Positions 51,022 through 63,141 are shown, numbered from the stretch's first letter. The stretch is 64,000 nucleotides of DNA from Jacaranda mimosifolia (GCA_018894105.1 CM032123.1:8309001-8373000); one strand, 5' to 3'. Notes: generated by a model not told the origin, from the sequence alone. Numbers and translations are program-made.

Positions 51022-51826
51022 CTAGTTTTCATCCCATGCATTGCACTGTGTAATAATTTTAAATTTTAAATTTTAATAGATCCAATATGTATTAATTATA
51101 ATTTATATTTTTATATTTTTTAAAATATTATAAACATTGAACAAAAATAATAATTTACAAAAATTAACAAAATTTTTATTACAAATATTTTTCGAACATC
51201 GAACTAACAAAATAGTAAAATAAATAAATAAATCACGGGTTAAAGGAAAATCATAATATGAAAAAGGTGAAAAGAATCGATCAAAATCGAAAAATATATC
51301 TAAAATTTTAATTTACCACAAAATCGAGACTTCAAATTCCTTCTGTAAATTAAGCTGGCTCACAAACATACAAAAATTATTAATATTAGTAAATCATATA
51401 AAAATTACAAAATACATGCATAATAAAACAAATAGAATTTAATTCACCAAGCAAATGATTCTATATAGGTGAAGCAAAAAAAATATTTCCGTACCTCTAA
51501 ATATTAGTATTTTGTATGTTCGGTTATTTTTAGTATATATTATTTGTAGGGATTATGAGTTTAGATTAAGGAACTTAACTTAATTAAAATATCAAATTAT
51601 GGAATAAAATATATTTTAGGGAATATCAAATCAAGACAAATTTTTTCAAACTAGACATAGAAAGAGTTATAGAAAATCTTACCATTTTAAAATATGAAAA
51701 ATGTCAAAACTACTATCCAGACCTAATGCCTAAATTTATGAATAAAAAATTAAATTTAAGCATAAATATGTAATAGCTAAATTTACATACTCACATTAGA
51801 CATTTATATAATAACTTAACATTTGT

Positions 51827-51827
<1 letters not shown>

Positions 51828-51875
<48 letters not shown>

Positions 51876-51900
51876 GGAGAGAGAGAGGGAGGGAGGGAGT
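51828..51900. repeat. Compound microsatellite (CA)n(TA)n(GA)n
   Basis: CA run, TA run, then GAGAGAGAGGGAGGG. Occupies the same relative place as the other compound microsatellites of these elements. Confidence 0.8.
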
Positions 51901-51968
51901 TTTTAGTCACTCACAAAAGTCAACAAAACATACATAATTGTTGTTTTTAATGATTAAAGTTAACAATG

Positions 51969-54900
51969 TGTGACGCCCCACTCAAGTACCACCAATTCAA
52001 GATTAAATCATAACGTATAACATAACCAATAGGCCCATAAGATTTCATCAAAACTCATAGAAAACAACATATTCCAAACTTAAAGCAGCACTACTAGGGG
52101 ATCATATTACATGCCAAGTTCCAACAGTATCCAAAAATCTCAATTCTAAGCCACAATTAATTACAAGCCCAATGTGTCATCCCATAACATACAATATGCA
52201 CATGCCATAGATCTTAAGTTCATACTTGACATATCACAACATCTCTAAGTCGAAGCTTGGCCAGTAGGTGGACCTATGTGTACATATATTCATCAACACT
52301 ATTACAAACAGTCCCAATAGGCCAAATCATAAGCCCTCATTTCATATTCAAACCTGTCTGAGAAGGAAATAAAAGAATAATAATAGAGCAAGTCCTAAGG
52401 ACTTAGTGAGGGAAAAGAAAATGACAGGATTGAAAGGAAAACTATTGAGATACAACAATCAATAAACAAATCGGTAACAAGCAAGAGTTTTTAATTTGAA
52501 TCAACAGTATACATGACACACATGATGTCAAATTTAACAGGATGTTGGTCATACCATCCTTATTACTCCTAGACCAAGTTATAATTGCTAGTACTGGACA
52601 TCGGTACAGTATACAAAAGATTTCCTTATTGTTCCATTGCTCGAGCACTCAGCTCGCTGTGAACAACTTGCTTTTATGGCATGGTCGACTGCATGCCAGA
52701 TCTCGCCACTTATAGTTTGCCACCTCCAATTCCTTGTTGAGTTAGGATCGAAGGTGGGTACTAGCCGGGAGATCTGTCATCATCAGTCCGTTTCGCCCGG
52801 CCATCTTTCTGGACCAGCCTCGGGCCCAACTTCCCATGGCACCCTTCCGGGTAGAACTTCCCAAAGGCGTCCCCATGGATTAAATTGATATAATACCAAC
52901 ATATAAGAATTTAACTTTTAAGATACGAGTTTTTGGAACAACAATATACACAGTATATTGGCCAGTAAGGCCATTCTGGAATAATAATCCAAGCATTTCG
53001 CTGGGATTGGCACTAGGTCGATACAATTAATAATCAAATATGCCATCAAGGCCAATTAACCGATATACAAGATAGATTCAAGAATACCAACAAGGCCAAT
53101 CAGCTGAAATACAGAATGAATTCAAGTATGCCGACAAGGCCACAAATTGTACTAAACAATAACAGAAGCAAGAAACAAACCCTCACAGGGGTATGCAAAA
53201 CAAGTAACTAATACCATAAGGAATTCAACAATCTAAGTTCATATATTTTCCAGAAGAAAGCATGTTGAGCCCTCATAGGGGTTTATAAAGCAAAAACCAG
53301 ATTGGTAGATCCTCACAGGGCATAAGAAACAAATACCCAAGAGGTTAAACCCTCATAGTGTTTTCGAAATGGATAACAGATAGGTTCAATCAATACAAGT
53401 ACCAAAGCGATAGGTCCTTACCTTAAAACTCTGCAGAGATGTTATCCACACTCTACGGTCTAGAAGACCCTGGATCCTTGTCACCTAACCAAATAACATA
53501 TTCACTATCAAAATCCTTGTTTGACCCTATAATCACAATTATACGAATAGCAGTCTAAAATTGATAGCTACTCGCTTAATATGGTAGTTTTAGGGTTCGA
53601 TCTGTACTATCGGTATAGAAGTGCTAATTAAGCTGTCATTACAGGAATATTCACGGGGTTCATATCAGTTCCAATAAAGAGGTACAATCAAGTCCTTAAT
53701 TGCATAATTAACCTCACCAAATTATACCAAGTCAATAATAACAGTTCAATCATCTTAATTAACCCAGCTATCGCCTCTTAAGTCTCAAATTCATGAAATC
53801 TCAATTTAGGTTTAAATCCTTTAATGCTCTCATTTAATCCAAGTTAGCATATAATACAACATATCCAGGCCCACTAGACTATATGATAATCCTTGCATGG
53901 AAATATATATGCATATATATATATCAATCATACATTAATTCCTCATTCTTGGCATATTACAAGATTTACAAATGAAATGGTACAATATACATATATATAT
54001 ATTCATAGTCACATACCTAACTTTTAACCTTATTACGTCATACAATATCGATTTATAATAGCCCAATTATTGTTAATAATTCAAGTTTGTCACTTAGGTC
54101 GCGGTTACATAAAATTAGAGTTTAATAATTAACCTAATTAACCAAGATTATTAGGCGATATAGCAAAATTTTGGTCCACTAATTTATATAATTAAATGCA
54201 TTTTTCAATTTTTCTGAGCATATCGCATATTCTTTCTAATTATATAGGGTATTATAACGATCGGCACGTATATACATATAAATGCAATATAATCAACCAA
54301 ACTTCGGTCATTTACCCAAATCTCGTTATTGGAGTAGAATTTCCACAATCAGCTTTCACACATGTGATCCTCGCGACGAGATAAAGATTCTATCTCTACA
54401 CCACTGCCGCGCCACCACTGTCCGCTGCTGCCGGAGACAGTCACCCCCACCACTAAATGATGCATCTCAGCTCAATCAACAAGACGCCAAGCTCAATTTT
54501 AAGGTTCGCCGCCGGGGAAAGCCTACAATTTCTCCTCCTATCATTTAGTGCCACCACTCACCGTCGTGGAGAATTTCTTCAATTCCGCCGTCTCCAGTGG
54601 CCCATTTCCAAAATTGAAGACACCTACACCATCCTTGAGCTAAGCCCAACAAAACTAATAGCTTAAACACCAGCTTTAGTCGCCGGAATAGAGAAACCCA
54701 TCACCACCGCCATGGCTGAGATTTCCAATTCCATTTTCGGCCACTGCACCAATTGGTTCTACAATATTTTAGTATCTTTGAGTTCCTAGAGTTGAGAGGA
54801 GTAAAATGATATATAATATGTTAGGTTTTTGCTGCTCGTCGAAGGAGGACGCCGAAGAGAGAGAGAGAGAGAGAGGTGTAAATGGTGAGGAAGAAAGGAA

Positions 54901-55235
54901 AATGGGGAAGGAAAATAGAAATTTGATATTTAAAGGTAATTTTTCAGAAATTGTGAATTGACCCCCATAATTTTATTGCTGCTTTCAATTAGGTCCTTTA
55001 GAATTTTAACTATCTTTCAATTAGACCCCAACTTAGTTGGTGCTTTATTTTCACCCATTTGAGCTAAAATAATCTCACTTTGACCCCCAAAACTTAAAGA
55101 TGTTGCTCAATTAATTCTTTTCTATTTATGTTTTAATCCCCAAAACTTTTTAAAGTTAAATAAAATTTAATAAAAACTTATAGAAATAATATTAATAAAA
55201 TTCCATCCATTAATACGATTTCTACGGGTGTTACA
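51969..55235 (-). mobile_element. Solo LTR, family L1 (3267 bp), TSD CAATG, inverted
   Basis: Plus-strand start TGTGACGCCCCACTC and end ACGGGTGTTACA, flanked exactly by CAATG (51964-51968 and 55236-55240). It is the longest copy. An extra GC-rich stretch (52640-52880) replaces the short-unit repeat zone of the others. A GC-rich patch with (GA)n lies at 54380-54880. No internal retrotransposon region. Confidence 0.9.
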
Positions 55236-55593
55236 CAATGGTTGTACTATACTTGGTAAAGTTTTAAAATTCCTTAACATATGCAATCTTGAAATTATTA
55301 TTTTTTTACATAAATTAACCATCATTTTACTTTATTTGAAATAAATATGTTACTTTAATAACGTGGTTTATAATTTAATTCAAACCAATAATATAAACAT
55401 AGCTGGGTAATATATAAATTATAATTGGATCCATAAAAGTGTAAATATTAAACATATGAAAAGTAATAAAACTGCTTTTGAAAAAATTAATTGAAAATAG
55501 TTTTTAAAAAGAAAGTTCTAAGTCTTAGTGAATAAAATATTAAATTATGATACAAAATATATTTTATTATATATATATATATAAAGATACGTG

Positions 55594-55627
<34 letters not shown>

Positions 55628-56699
55628 TCGCTAAAAAAATTAATGCTCCATGCATCAAGCCGGCAGTACATATATAAACTAATATATATATTAATTTCAT
55701 ATATAAACTTATATATATATATAAATAGGGAGAGAGAGAACTTGAATAAATATATTATACAATAAAAATTAAAATAATTTATATTACATTGGTTAGGCAC
55801 CATCTAAACCTTTTAAAATAAAATTCACATACAAATTAAAGAAAAAATATTTTGATACATGTCTGAATTAATCATTGAATCAAGATTACTAAATTATTAA
55901 ATTTGAAAAGAAAAATATTTATTAATATAGTTTATTTTTATATAAAAAAAATAGTTTTGAATCTATACATTTTATGGACAACAAATTTAAATTTCAAAGT
56001 TATTTTATTTCATTTTAATTATAATTTAAATATTGACAATATTTAATTTAATGATAAAAAAATAAATTATAAGCCACCACCAAAACATCGAACCAAAAAA
56101 AATAATAAAAATGAAAAAAAAACATAGGTTAAATGAAATCAATAACACAAAAAAAGTTTTAAAAAAAATTGATAAAAGCCACAAAAAAAAACACAGGTTA
56201 AATGAAATCCATAACACGAAAAAAGTGAAAACAAAATCAATAAAAGCAAAAAATTATTGTAGTTGGTAGAATATAAAATTGTTAACTTATAACCACAAAA
56301 TCAGGGCCCCAAATTTCTTTTACAAATTGACTTGTTCATAAACATAAAAATTTATTAATATTAGAAAACCGAATGTAAATTACAAAATACATGCATATTC
56401 AAAAAAATTAGAGTTTAACTCACCAAGCTTATAATGTGAAGAAAACAGATAGACTATGGTTTTGTATCTTTAAACATTAGTCAACTGCATATTTCGGTTA
56501 TTTTTAGTATAAATTACTTGTAGAAAATTATGTGCTTAAATTAAGGAATTTAACTTAATTAAACTATCAAATTACGGAATAAAACATAATTTTAGGAAAT
56601 GCTAAATTAAGGTAAGATTTATATATATATATATATATATTATACATATAATAAAAATAATATCTTATTAAGGTAGCTTCACCTCTTTTTGGGATTATT

Positions 56700-56710
56700 A
56701 TTAATAATAT

Positions 56711-56754
<44 letters not shown>

Positions 56755-57308
56755 TAAAGAACTATAAAATTAAATTTCATACATTAATTAGTACTTTGCA
56801 TACATAAACTAATATACATATATATACATATATGTTATTTTCCATATAGATATATTGAGTACTTACCAATATTAGATATAGAGTTACTAAAACATCATTT
56901 AAGATAGTATTTTATATTAATTACACAATAACTCATTTTTATAGCAAATTATATATGGAAAATGTTGACTATCCACATCATTGGCACATAATAAACATTC
57001 TTAAAATAGTGTGGAGCATCATTTTACTTTTAGTATAAATATTAGTACAAATGTGAAGAAAAAAGAAAGACAATGATTTTGTATCTTTAAATATTAGTCA
57101 ATTGCATATTTCGATTATTTTTAGTATAAATTACTTGTAGGAAATTATGTGCATAGATTAAGGAATTTAACTTAATTAAAATATCAAATTACAGAATAAA
57201 ACATAATTTTAGGAAATAGTAAATTAAGGTAAGATTTATATATATATATATATATATGAAAAGTTTTTTATTATACATATAATAAAAATAATAATAATAA
57301 TAATAATA

Positions 57309-57351
<43 letters not shown>

Positions 57352-57480
57352 GAGAGAGAGAGAGAGAGAGAGCTATAAAATTAAATTCCATACAATAATT
57401 AGTACTTTGCATACATAAACTAACATATATATATATATATATATATTATTTTCCATATAGACATATTAAGTACTTAACAA
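56700..57480. repeat. Direct repeat of microsatellite modules in Helitron-like element B
   Basis: The segment from (TA)n(AG)n through 'ctataaaattaaattycata.a.taattagtactttgcatacataaac' and 'acattcttaaaatag' occurs twice, about 600 bp apart (56700-57030 and 57295-57640). An (AAT)n/(ATT)n hairpin-forming tract is at 57291-57350. Confidence 0.75.
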
Positions 57481-57830
57481 TATTAGATATGGAGTTACTA
57501 AAAAAATCATTTAAGAAAGTATTTTATATTAATCATACAATAACTCATTTTTATAGCAAATTATATATGAAAAATATTGAGATAGCAAAATGGAATAAAA
57601 ATAATTTATCCACATCATTGCCACATAATAAACATTCTTAAAATAGTTTTCAACAATATTTTACTTTATATGTATTAGATTAGATTACCTTGCCTCCATC
57701 TAAATGAATCATAGAATTTGGAAGTTTGCACCCATTATCCAAAATGTTCAGTAAAAACTTCCCAATATATTGACAAACATTTGATAAAATCACACCCCCG
57801 AAAAAATACTTTTCATTCCTTTTTTTTTTT

Positions 57831-57840
57831 TTTATTTATT
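57831..57840 (-). terminator. Probable polyadenylation signal of the PSK gene
   Basis: On the minus strand AATAAATAAA lies about 45 bases after the stop codon, followed by an A-rich run. Confidence 0.5.
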
Positions 57841-57885
57841 TACGGGAAGCCTAAATCATATTTATGTTCGAACAGAAAGACAGCC

Positions 57886-58572
57886 TCAAGGGTGCTTGTG
57901 CTTTGGGTGTGTCTGTGTGTAGATATAATCAATATGGGCAGACAGTATCCTGCGCGCCAAACACTCTTCCTTCTCCACTCCTTCGCAGCTTTCTTCTTCA
58001 AACCCCACGCCTTCTATCTCTGCGTCCTATTCATCAAGAAAAAATGAATAAAAATAAATAAGAATAAGTAAAGAATTATAATCAGATCTCTTCATATATT
58101 CTTTTTTTTTTTTTTTATTTTCCTTTTGACAATCAATTATATCTTTATTAATGACGTAAAATTCTTAATTAATTGAATCAGGTGCAACACATTCAGTCCG
58201 ATCATAGCCATTGGATTTGCAGGGGTGGTTGATGAGAACCACTCACCCCTACAAATCCAACGATCACAATTCATTATGTTGTTTATGTGATTTAGGTCAT
58301 TTTGCATTGGTCGTATTAATTAAGCATAAATGCATCAATAATTTTTATGACGTAAGCCATTAAATTTTTGTAAAGGATAAAAAACCAATATTTTAGATAG
58401 CAGAGATGATAATTTTTTCAATAAAAATATTATATGTAGTATGTGGAAATAGAAAATTCTAAAAACTTACATTGAGGGAGGTTTTTATCGTAGATGGATG
58501 GGGGCGAGAGGCATGCGCTACAGAGAATAGGAGAGTGAGAATCACAAAGAGGTTGATAAACTTATGCTTCAT
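57886..58572 (-). CDS. PSK: Phytosulfokine (PSK) precursor, two exons
   Basis: Exon 1 is 58471-58572 (ATG at 58570-58572, 34 codons) and exon 2 is 57886-58026 (46 codons plus TGA). The 444-bp intron has GTAAGT and AG borders, and the phases fit. The 80-residue product starts with a signal peptide ([20 protein letters not shown], cleavage probably after AHA). It then has the family's [15 protein letters not shown] segment with its two Cys and ends with [11 protein letters not shown]... The hormone pentapeptide YIYTQ is coded at 57913-57927 and is preceded by the Asp needed for tyrosine sulfation. In the known pathway, TPST sulfates both Tyr in the Golgi, subtilases release the peptide, and PSKR receptor kinases perceive it at the plasma membrane to control growth. 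Length is typical of the family (about 75-90 residues). No defect seen. Which paralogue it is cannot be told. Confidence 0.92.
58138..58365. repeat. Foldback MITE-like hairpin inside the PSK intron
   Basis: TTGGATTTGCAGGGGTGGTT (58211-58230) pairs with the inverted arm at 58237-58260 around a 6-base loop. The similarity extends outward: 'cttaattaat', 'tgacgt' and 'caacay' are matched in inverted order on the two sides. Looks like a small inverted-repeat transposon. No splice-site overlap. Confidence 0.6.
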
Positions 58573-58652
58573 TTTGTTGGCACAAGAAAATTCTTCCTGC
58601 GATATGAGAAAAAAAAAAAAAAAGGATGTACCCTAATACAATGTGCATAGGA

Positions 58653-58664
58653 CTAATTTATAGG
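58653..58664 (-). promoter_or_regulatory. TATA box of the PSK gene
   Basis: On the minus strand CCCTATAAATTAG lies about 85 bases before the ATG, a good distance for a short plant 5' leader. Confidence 0.6.
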
Positions 58665-59944
58665 GGGAAATGCCAAGGACAAAAATGTGTGGGGGGCATT
58701 TATTGTAAAATATATTCCTGCAAAAATTATGCAGTATTTGGTGAAAGTAATAATTAATGCAAAATCCCGGAAATATTATACAGAATTCGAAATGCATTAA
58801 TGCCAGGATTGATGTTGCAAAGTTACCTTCCATATAATATCGATATCACAATTAATTATTACCAGCTATGATGAGCAAATCTGATTAACGTAATAATGTT
58901 TGGTGCATGTTTTGAATTTTTTTTTATCCAGAAAAGGTTTAATTAATTAGTTGGACTATTACAAATGCATATCGATTGCTTTTGTTCTTCAAATTTTCTT
59001 AATTATGCAAGAAACATCATTAGTTGGCTATATACTAAATCGTTTTATGTATATTTTTTGTACTTAAATTTATTTAATTAGGTAAATAAGAATATATTTA
59101 ATTGAAATATAGTATAAGAAATTAGTGTCATAAAATTACGTACATAAGCTGATTAAGAATAATTTTGAAAAATAGCCATCACTTGTATGGGTTAAAATTG
59201 ATACAAATTAATGTTTCTGAAATACTCAGCTGGGTTTGATATGAAGTAGGTATAAATTAGAGAAGTATTTATAATTTCTGTGGAAATAATTCGTATCCTA
59301 GTTACTCAATTTGGTTAGGTATATCCTGTAGTATTTGATACATTACAAAATTTATCGAGAAAGAATCAGGAGCTTTCCAACCATATTTAATATGGTAAGA
59401 CCATTTTTGTAATCTTGAATCTCCTACAAAAATAAATGTTAAGAGGATATTGGGGGTTGGTCAGATGAAATTATCCAATATTTAAATTAAATTTATCAAA
59501 AATAAAGGCAAATGAAAATATGAATAATGATGATTTGATTTTCCCACTTGCAACTCCTATGGGCCGTTTTTATGTAAGAGAGGCTAAGTCCTGTTGGGAG
59601 TCAACGTCCTTCATTCATTTGCTTCCCAGTGACGCTGGGTCCCAATCGTCCAATTCAATTAGGACACGGACTCGGACTCGGACTCCGCCATTTCATCTCA
59701 CTGGGCCTCATCAACGCCCTTTGTTTCACAGATCGAGGGGTTCTCTTGGGCTATGAATATTTCTTACTATCATACTCTCATGAATACAGATAGGCCGACG
59801 TCCATCTTTGACTACAAATTTACATAAAGCCATTCAACCCCCTACGAATAAATCCAATTAAGTAAAATGGATGTTTTCCCCTGTTACTGATATCTGTACT
59901 ATTACTAGTTGTAGGAGCACCGCACCAAGTAAATGTATTATGTT
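58665..59944. other. PSK upstream region and intergenic DNA, no further gene recognised
   Basis: A GC-richer patch at 59560-59760 carries a 'ggacac(ggactc)n' run and chance frames on both strands (78 codons at 59520-59756). I see no domain and do not call it a gene. Confidence 0.5.
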
Positions 59945-61006
59945 TAGGGATGGCAATTTAATCCGTTATTTGCGAGTATCCGTTTGCTCTGATCTAATGG
60001 ATTTGGAGATTTTAGTTGGTGATTGGATATATAGGTGGGTGCGGGAAATAATTGCTTTGATCATGAGGAGCTGGCGAGAGCTCCACCCAGACCCGCCCCA
60101 ATAGATACCCAATCGAAGATTGGAGATTGAGTATGGGGAACTTCCGCCTCCGCGTCCATATATTTTTTCAATTTAATTAATTTTACAATTTATACAAAAG
60201 AACTATTTAATTCTTAATGTTGTATTTTATTTCTTTTATTAAATGATGTGTGAATTATTTACTTTAAATCAAAATCATGTAATAAGCATAATATTAAGTT
60301 TCAGTTTTAATTGTAATGAATAATAATACAAACCATATATATTTTTGTAATAAAATTTTACTTGTAATTTTTTATTTTTTATTTTTTTGTAGGATTTTGA
60401 TACTTATTATGCATGATTCTAAATAATTTATCTAGATATATAAAATTTAAAATCATATATACTAACTAAAATAACATAAGTTTAAATTAGAATTAAAGAG
60501 AATTTTTAAAAATCAAATCGATTCGATAAAGGGTCATTACTTGCCAAGCTAAAAAAGGAAAAAGCCAACAAATCTTTTACACGCCACAGCAGCCACCCGT
60601 TTGCAAAAATGGTGGTTGATTCAGACTTGTGCGATTTAATTTAATGATGTGAAGAATTTAAGATCAAAGAGAATAACAAAATAACTTATGGAATTCTTTA
60701 TTATTTGAATTATATTTAATTGGGTTAATCCTATTTTACTTTTGGTGACCTTAGATTGCATTTCATTTAAGTGAATTTATAATTGTAAAATTTTAAATTA
60801 ATTATAATTTCTATTTAATATATTATAAAAAACAGAATGAATGGGGAATGAGGAATATCCGTGAAAATCCCCTCATCCAATGGGTACAAATTTCTCATCC
60901 CCGTTGGATATGGAGATGGGGTATGGAGATTAATTTGGAAAATGGGGATGGGGATGGGGATGGGGACCAATAATCCCTTACCCGACCCTCACCATTGACA
61001 TCCCTA
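59945..61006. mobile_element. hAT-superfamily non-autonomous element (1062 bp), 8-bp TSD
   Basis: Flanked exactly by ATTATGTT (59937-59944 and 61007-61014). Ends TAGGGATGGCAAT and ATTGACATCCCTA are inverted repeats. Subterminal 'ggggatgggga' and 'acccgcccc' motifs are present. No transposase ORF. Confidence 0.85.
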
Positions 61007-61014
61007 ATTATGTT

Positions 61015-62130
61015 CACTTGTTTAGTAATAAAATTTCATTGAAAATTAGAAAATTATTATAATAATAAAAATAGAAAATAATCAATATTCTAATATAATA
61101 AATTTTATTTTATTTACTTTAACAATGTTTCACGACTTACTTAGATTGAATTCAAATGGATGATTATTATATACTTTGTGTAGATTTATTTTTTTATTTC
61201 TCTCAAAAAATAGTTAGGAAAGAAGGAAAAAGGACCAGATTTAGTTTTTTCTTAATTTTGCTTTTCTTTTTGGATGTTTCGTGAGAAATTCAATTTGCTT
61301 TGGTTATTCCTTAGTTTATACAATTGTTAGGAAAGAGAAAAATAATTAAATAATACAACTTTATAATTGAATTGCAGCACAGTTATCATAACTCATCTAT
61401 ATAGTAGCATGCATGTCCATAATCAAAATCCACCAAATGCAAGATGCAATGATATTCAAGTTCCAATTTTCAGCACATGCCTATGGCAGCTTTTTGCCAC
61501 CAACCCATTTCATAACTAAACAAAAATGAATTTCAATTTCAAGCAACGATAAAGAAATCAAATTGATCAAATTTTCCTCCAATAAAATTTATCAAAAATA
61601 AATTCCGCCTCATTAAAATAGTTCAGTGCAATTTTTCTTTCTTGTAATATGACTTTCCCAAACCGAATCCTCTTTAGACTAAAAAGTAGTCCTCTTCCGT
61701 TTGTACAAAAATGTGATTTTCCAAGTACAAATGCCATATGCTCTTGCCAGCACCACGCAACTTGAGACAATGGATGCCTATAGTTGTAACTCCTACTCTA
61801 AGATAACCACAAAATATATAGGGAAACAACATTCAGAAATTCCATAGGATAAAGTCATATTTGCTACTCAAAATGATGAGAACTTAGTGCAACCTCATGC
61901 ACATAAAATTAATACATATGTATTCAACACTGATGAATAATGAAATTATTTGAAACAAACCTACAGACTAAAAAATTAGAATGAATTTAGAGTTAATAGA
62001 AAGACTCTAGAACTTTAGTAGAAGGAAACATGGAACAAGCGCAATTAGTTTATATGTAGACCAAGAAAACGCCAATGTTGTGCGTCAAAAAAGGATTATA
62101 TTATACAAAATAAACTTTACCAGTTTCACT
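61015..62130. other. No clear gene; possible 3' part of the remnant at 62131-62780
   Basis: A 67-codon minus frame at 61567-61770 has no recognised motif. Nothing else stands out. Confidence 0.4.
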
Positions 62131-62780
62131 ATACATATCTACATTCGCTTTTGGCCTGTTTAGCTGTTTAAATCTACATGGCTTGGAGATGATAGTTTGG
62201 CTCTCTTTATTTCGTAATTCTTTGATCACTTTTCCCATCTGTGTTGACAAAAATCTTGATCTATTATGATGTTGAATTTGATATTTTGATTTGAAAATAA
62301 GATGACGAAAAATTTTACCTCTTCTGGATGACTTTTTGGGGGGCAAAAGCTTTTTCGCTAACGGATTCTTCAAGTCGTGCTTCTGTAGAAGAGCTTTCTT
62401 ATGATGCTATCATTAATGAGCATGTTTCACTTGTTGGTATGTTTGAGCCTTTTTCTTCAGTAAGGTTAAGAACAATATATTGGACTTGTTCTTTGTCGTA
62501 CCGCTGCCTCACTAATTTTCTTACTTTCACAAGACATGTTGTGTGCTTCAAAATAGAGTTTATTTCATCTAATTGTTTCACCTTACATAAAAGATATTGC
62601 TATTAGCTTACTTTTGAAAAGCATTTGAAAAATAATTCATGCTTTTAATGGTTTACCTTGCCTTGTATTTCTATGCACATCATTACATCATTTTGATGTA
62701 ACTTGGTAGCATCATCACCAAAAATTGTTACGTTCATATAAGTCAACAAGTAGTATTGCTCTACAAACATAGCTGGTATT
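62131..62780 (-). pseudogene. Multi-exon gene remnant of unknown family
   Basis: Three minus-strand segments look exon-like. Segment A (62657-62780) encodes 'AMFVEQYYLLTYMNVTIFGD...' and ends with CAAGGCAAG before GTAAAC. Segment B (62319-62581) follows an AG acceptor in the correct phase ('VKQLDEINSILKHTTCLVKV...') and ends AGAAGAG before GTAAAA, but has an in-frame TAA near 62399. Segment C (about 62131-62254) follows a CAACACAG acceptor ('MGKVIKELRNKESQTIISK') and ends ACTG before GTAAAG, but its phase does not fit B. The 5' side is cut by the MITE at 62784. The correct A-to-B phase argues for a real ancestral gene. I do not recognise the family. Confidence 0.45.
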
Positions 62781-62783
62781 TTA

Positions 62784-63138
62784 GGCCGCGTTTGATAGTA
62801 TGTATTAGGCACAACTACTAGAAATAATAGTGTGTAATCACACGTTTGATGTCAGCCACTGCAAACCGGGCCGGCCCATAAAAAATCAAAGGCCCGTCAC
62901 CGTTTACGATATTAGATGCGATTCTAGTAGCAGGTCCGAGGGTGCGATTAATTAATCGCACCCTCACTTTTCTTCCCTGTTGCAATTGCTTAGACGGTGT
63001 TGTCCCTCAACATATGATGGCAAATTCCAGTAAACTCCTTCCTATTGAACAAATGCTTTTGCTGCATTTGAACCCCCAATGACAGTCCCCTCCTTCAGTC
63101 AACCACTTCATTTGTTTACTACCCACACCGAACAAACC
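62784..63138. mobile_element. Probable Tourist-like MITE
   Basis: TTA flanks both sides (62781-62783 and 63139-63141). The left end GGCCGCGTTTGATAGTATG has the form of Tourist ends. The right end read inverted (GGTTTGTTCGGTGTGGG) is only loosely similar. A perfect 28-bp palindrome lies inside. Confidence 0.35.
62938..62965. repeat. Perfect 28-bp palindrome
   Basis: GAGGGTGCGATTAA followed by its exact inverted complement, with no spacer. Centre between 62951 and 62952. Confidence 0.95.
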
Positions 63139-63141
63139 TTA

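Larger units (their letters stand above)
51022..57679 (-). mobile_element. Helitron-like element B, non-autonomous, abutting element A
   Basis: Minus-strand 5' end TCTAATACATATAAAGTAAAA at 57679 follows an A. The 3' end GTGCAATGCATGGGATG...CTAG is at 51022-51025, followed by T. A|TC...CTAG|T is the Helitron signature. No Rep/helicase coding. It contains solo LTR 51969-55235 and modules shared with element A. Because CTAG is short, the calls rest mainly on the paired hairpin-like ends and family similarity. Confidence 0.5.

Noticed and set aside
57718..58061. Plus-strand ORFs of 109 and 65 codons
   Set aside because: They are antisense shadows of PSK exon 2, which has a far better explanation on the minus strand.
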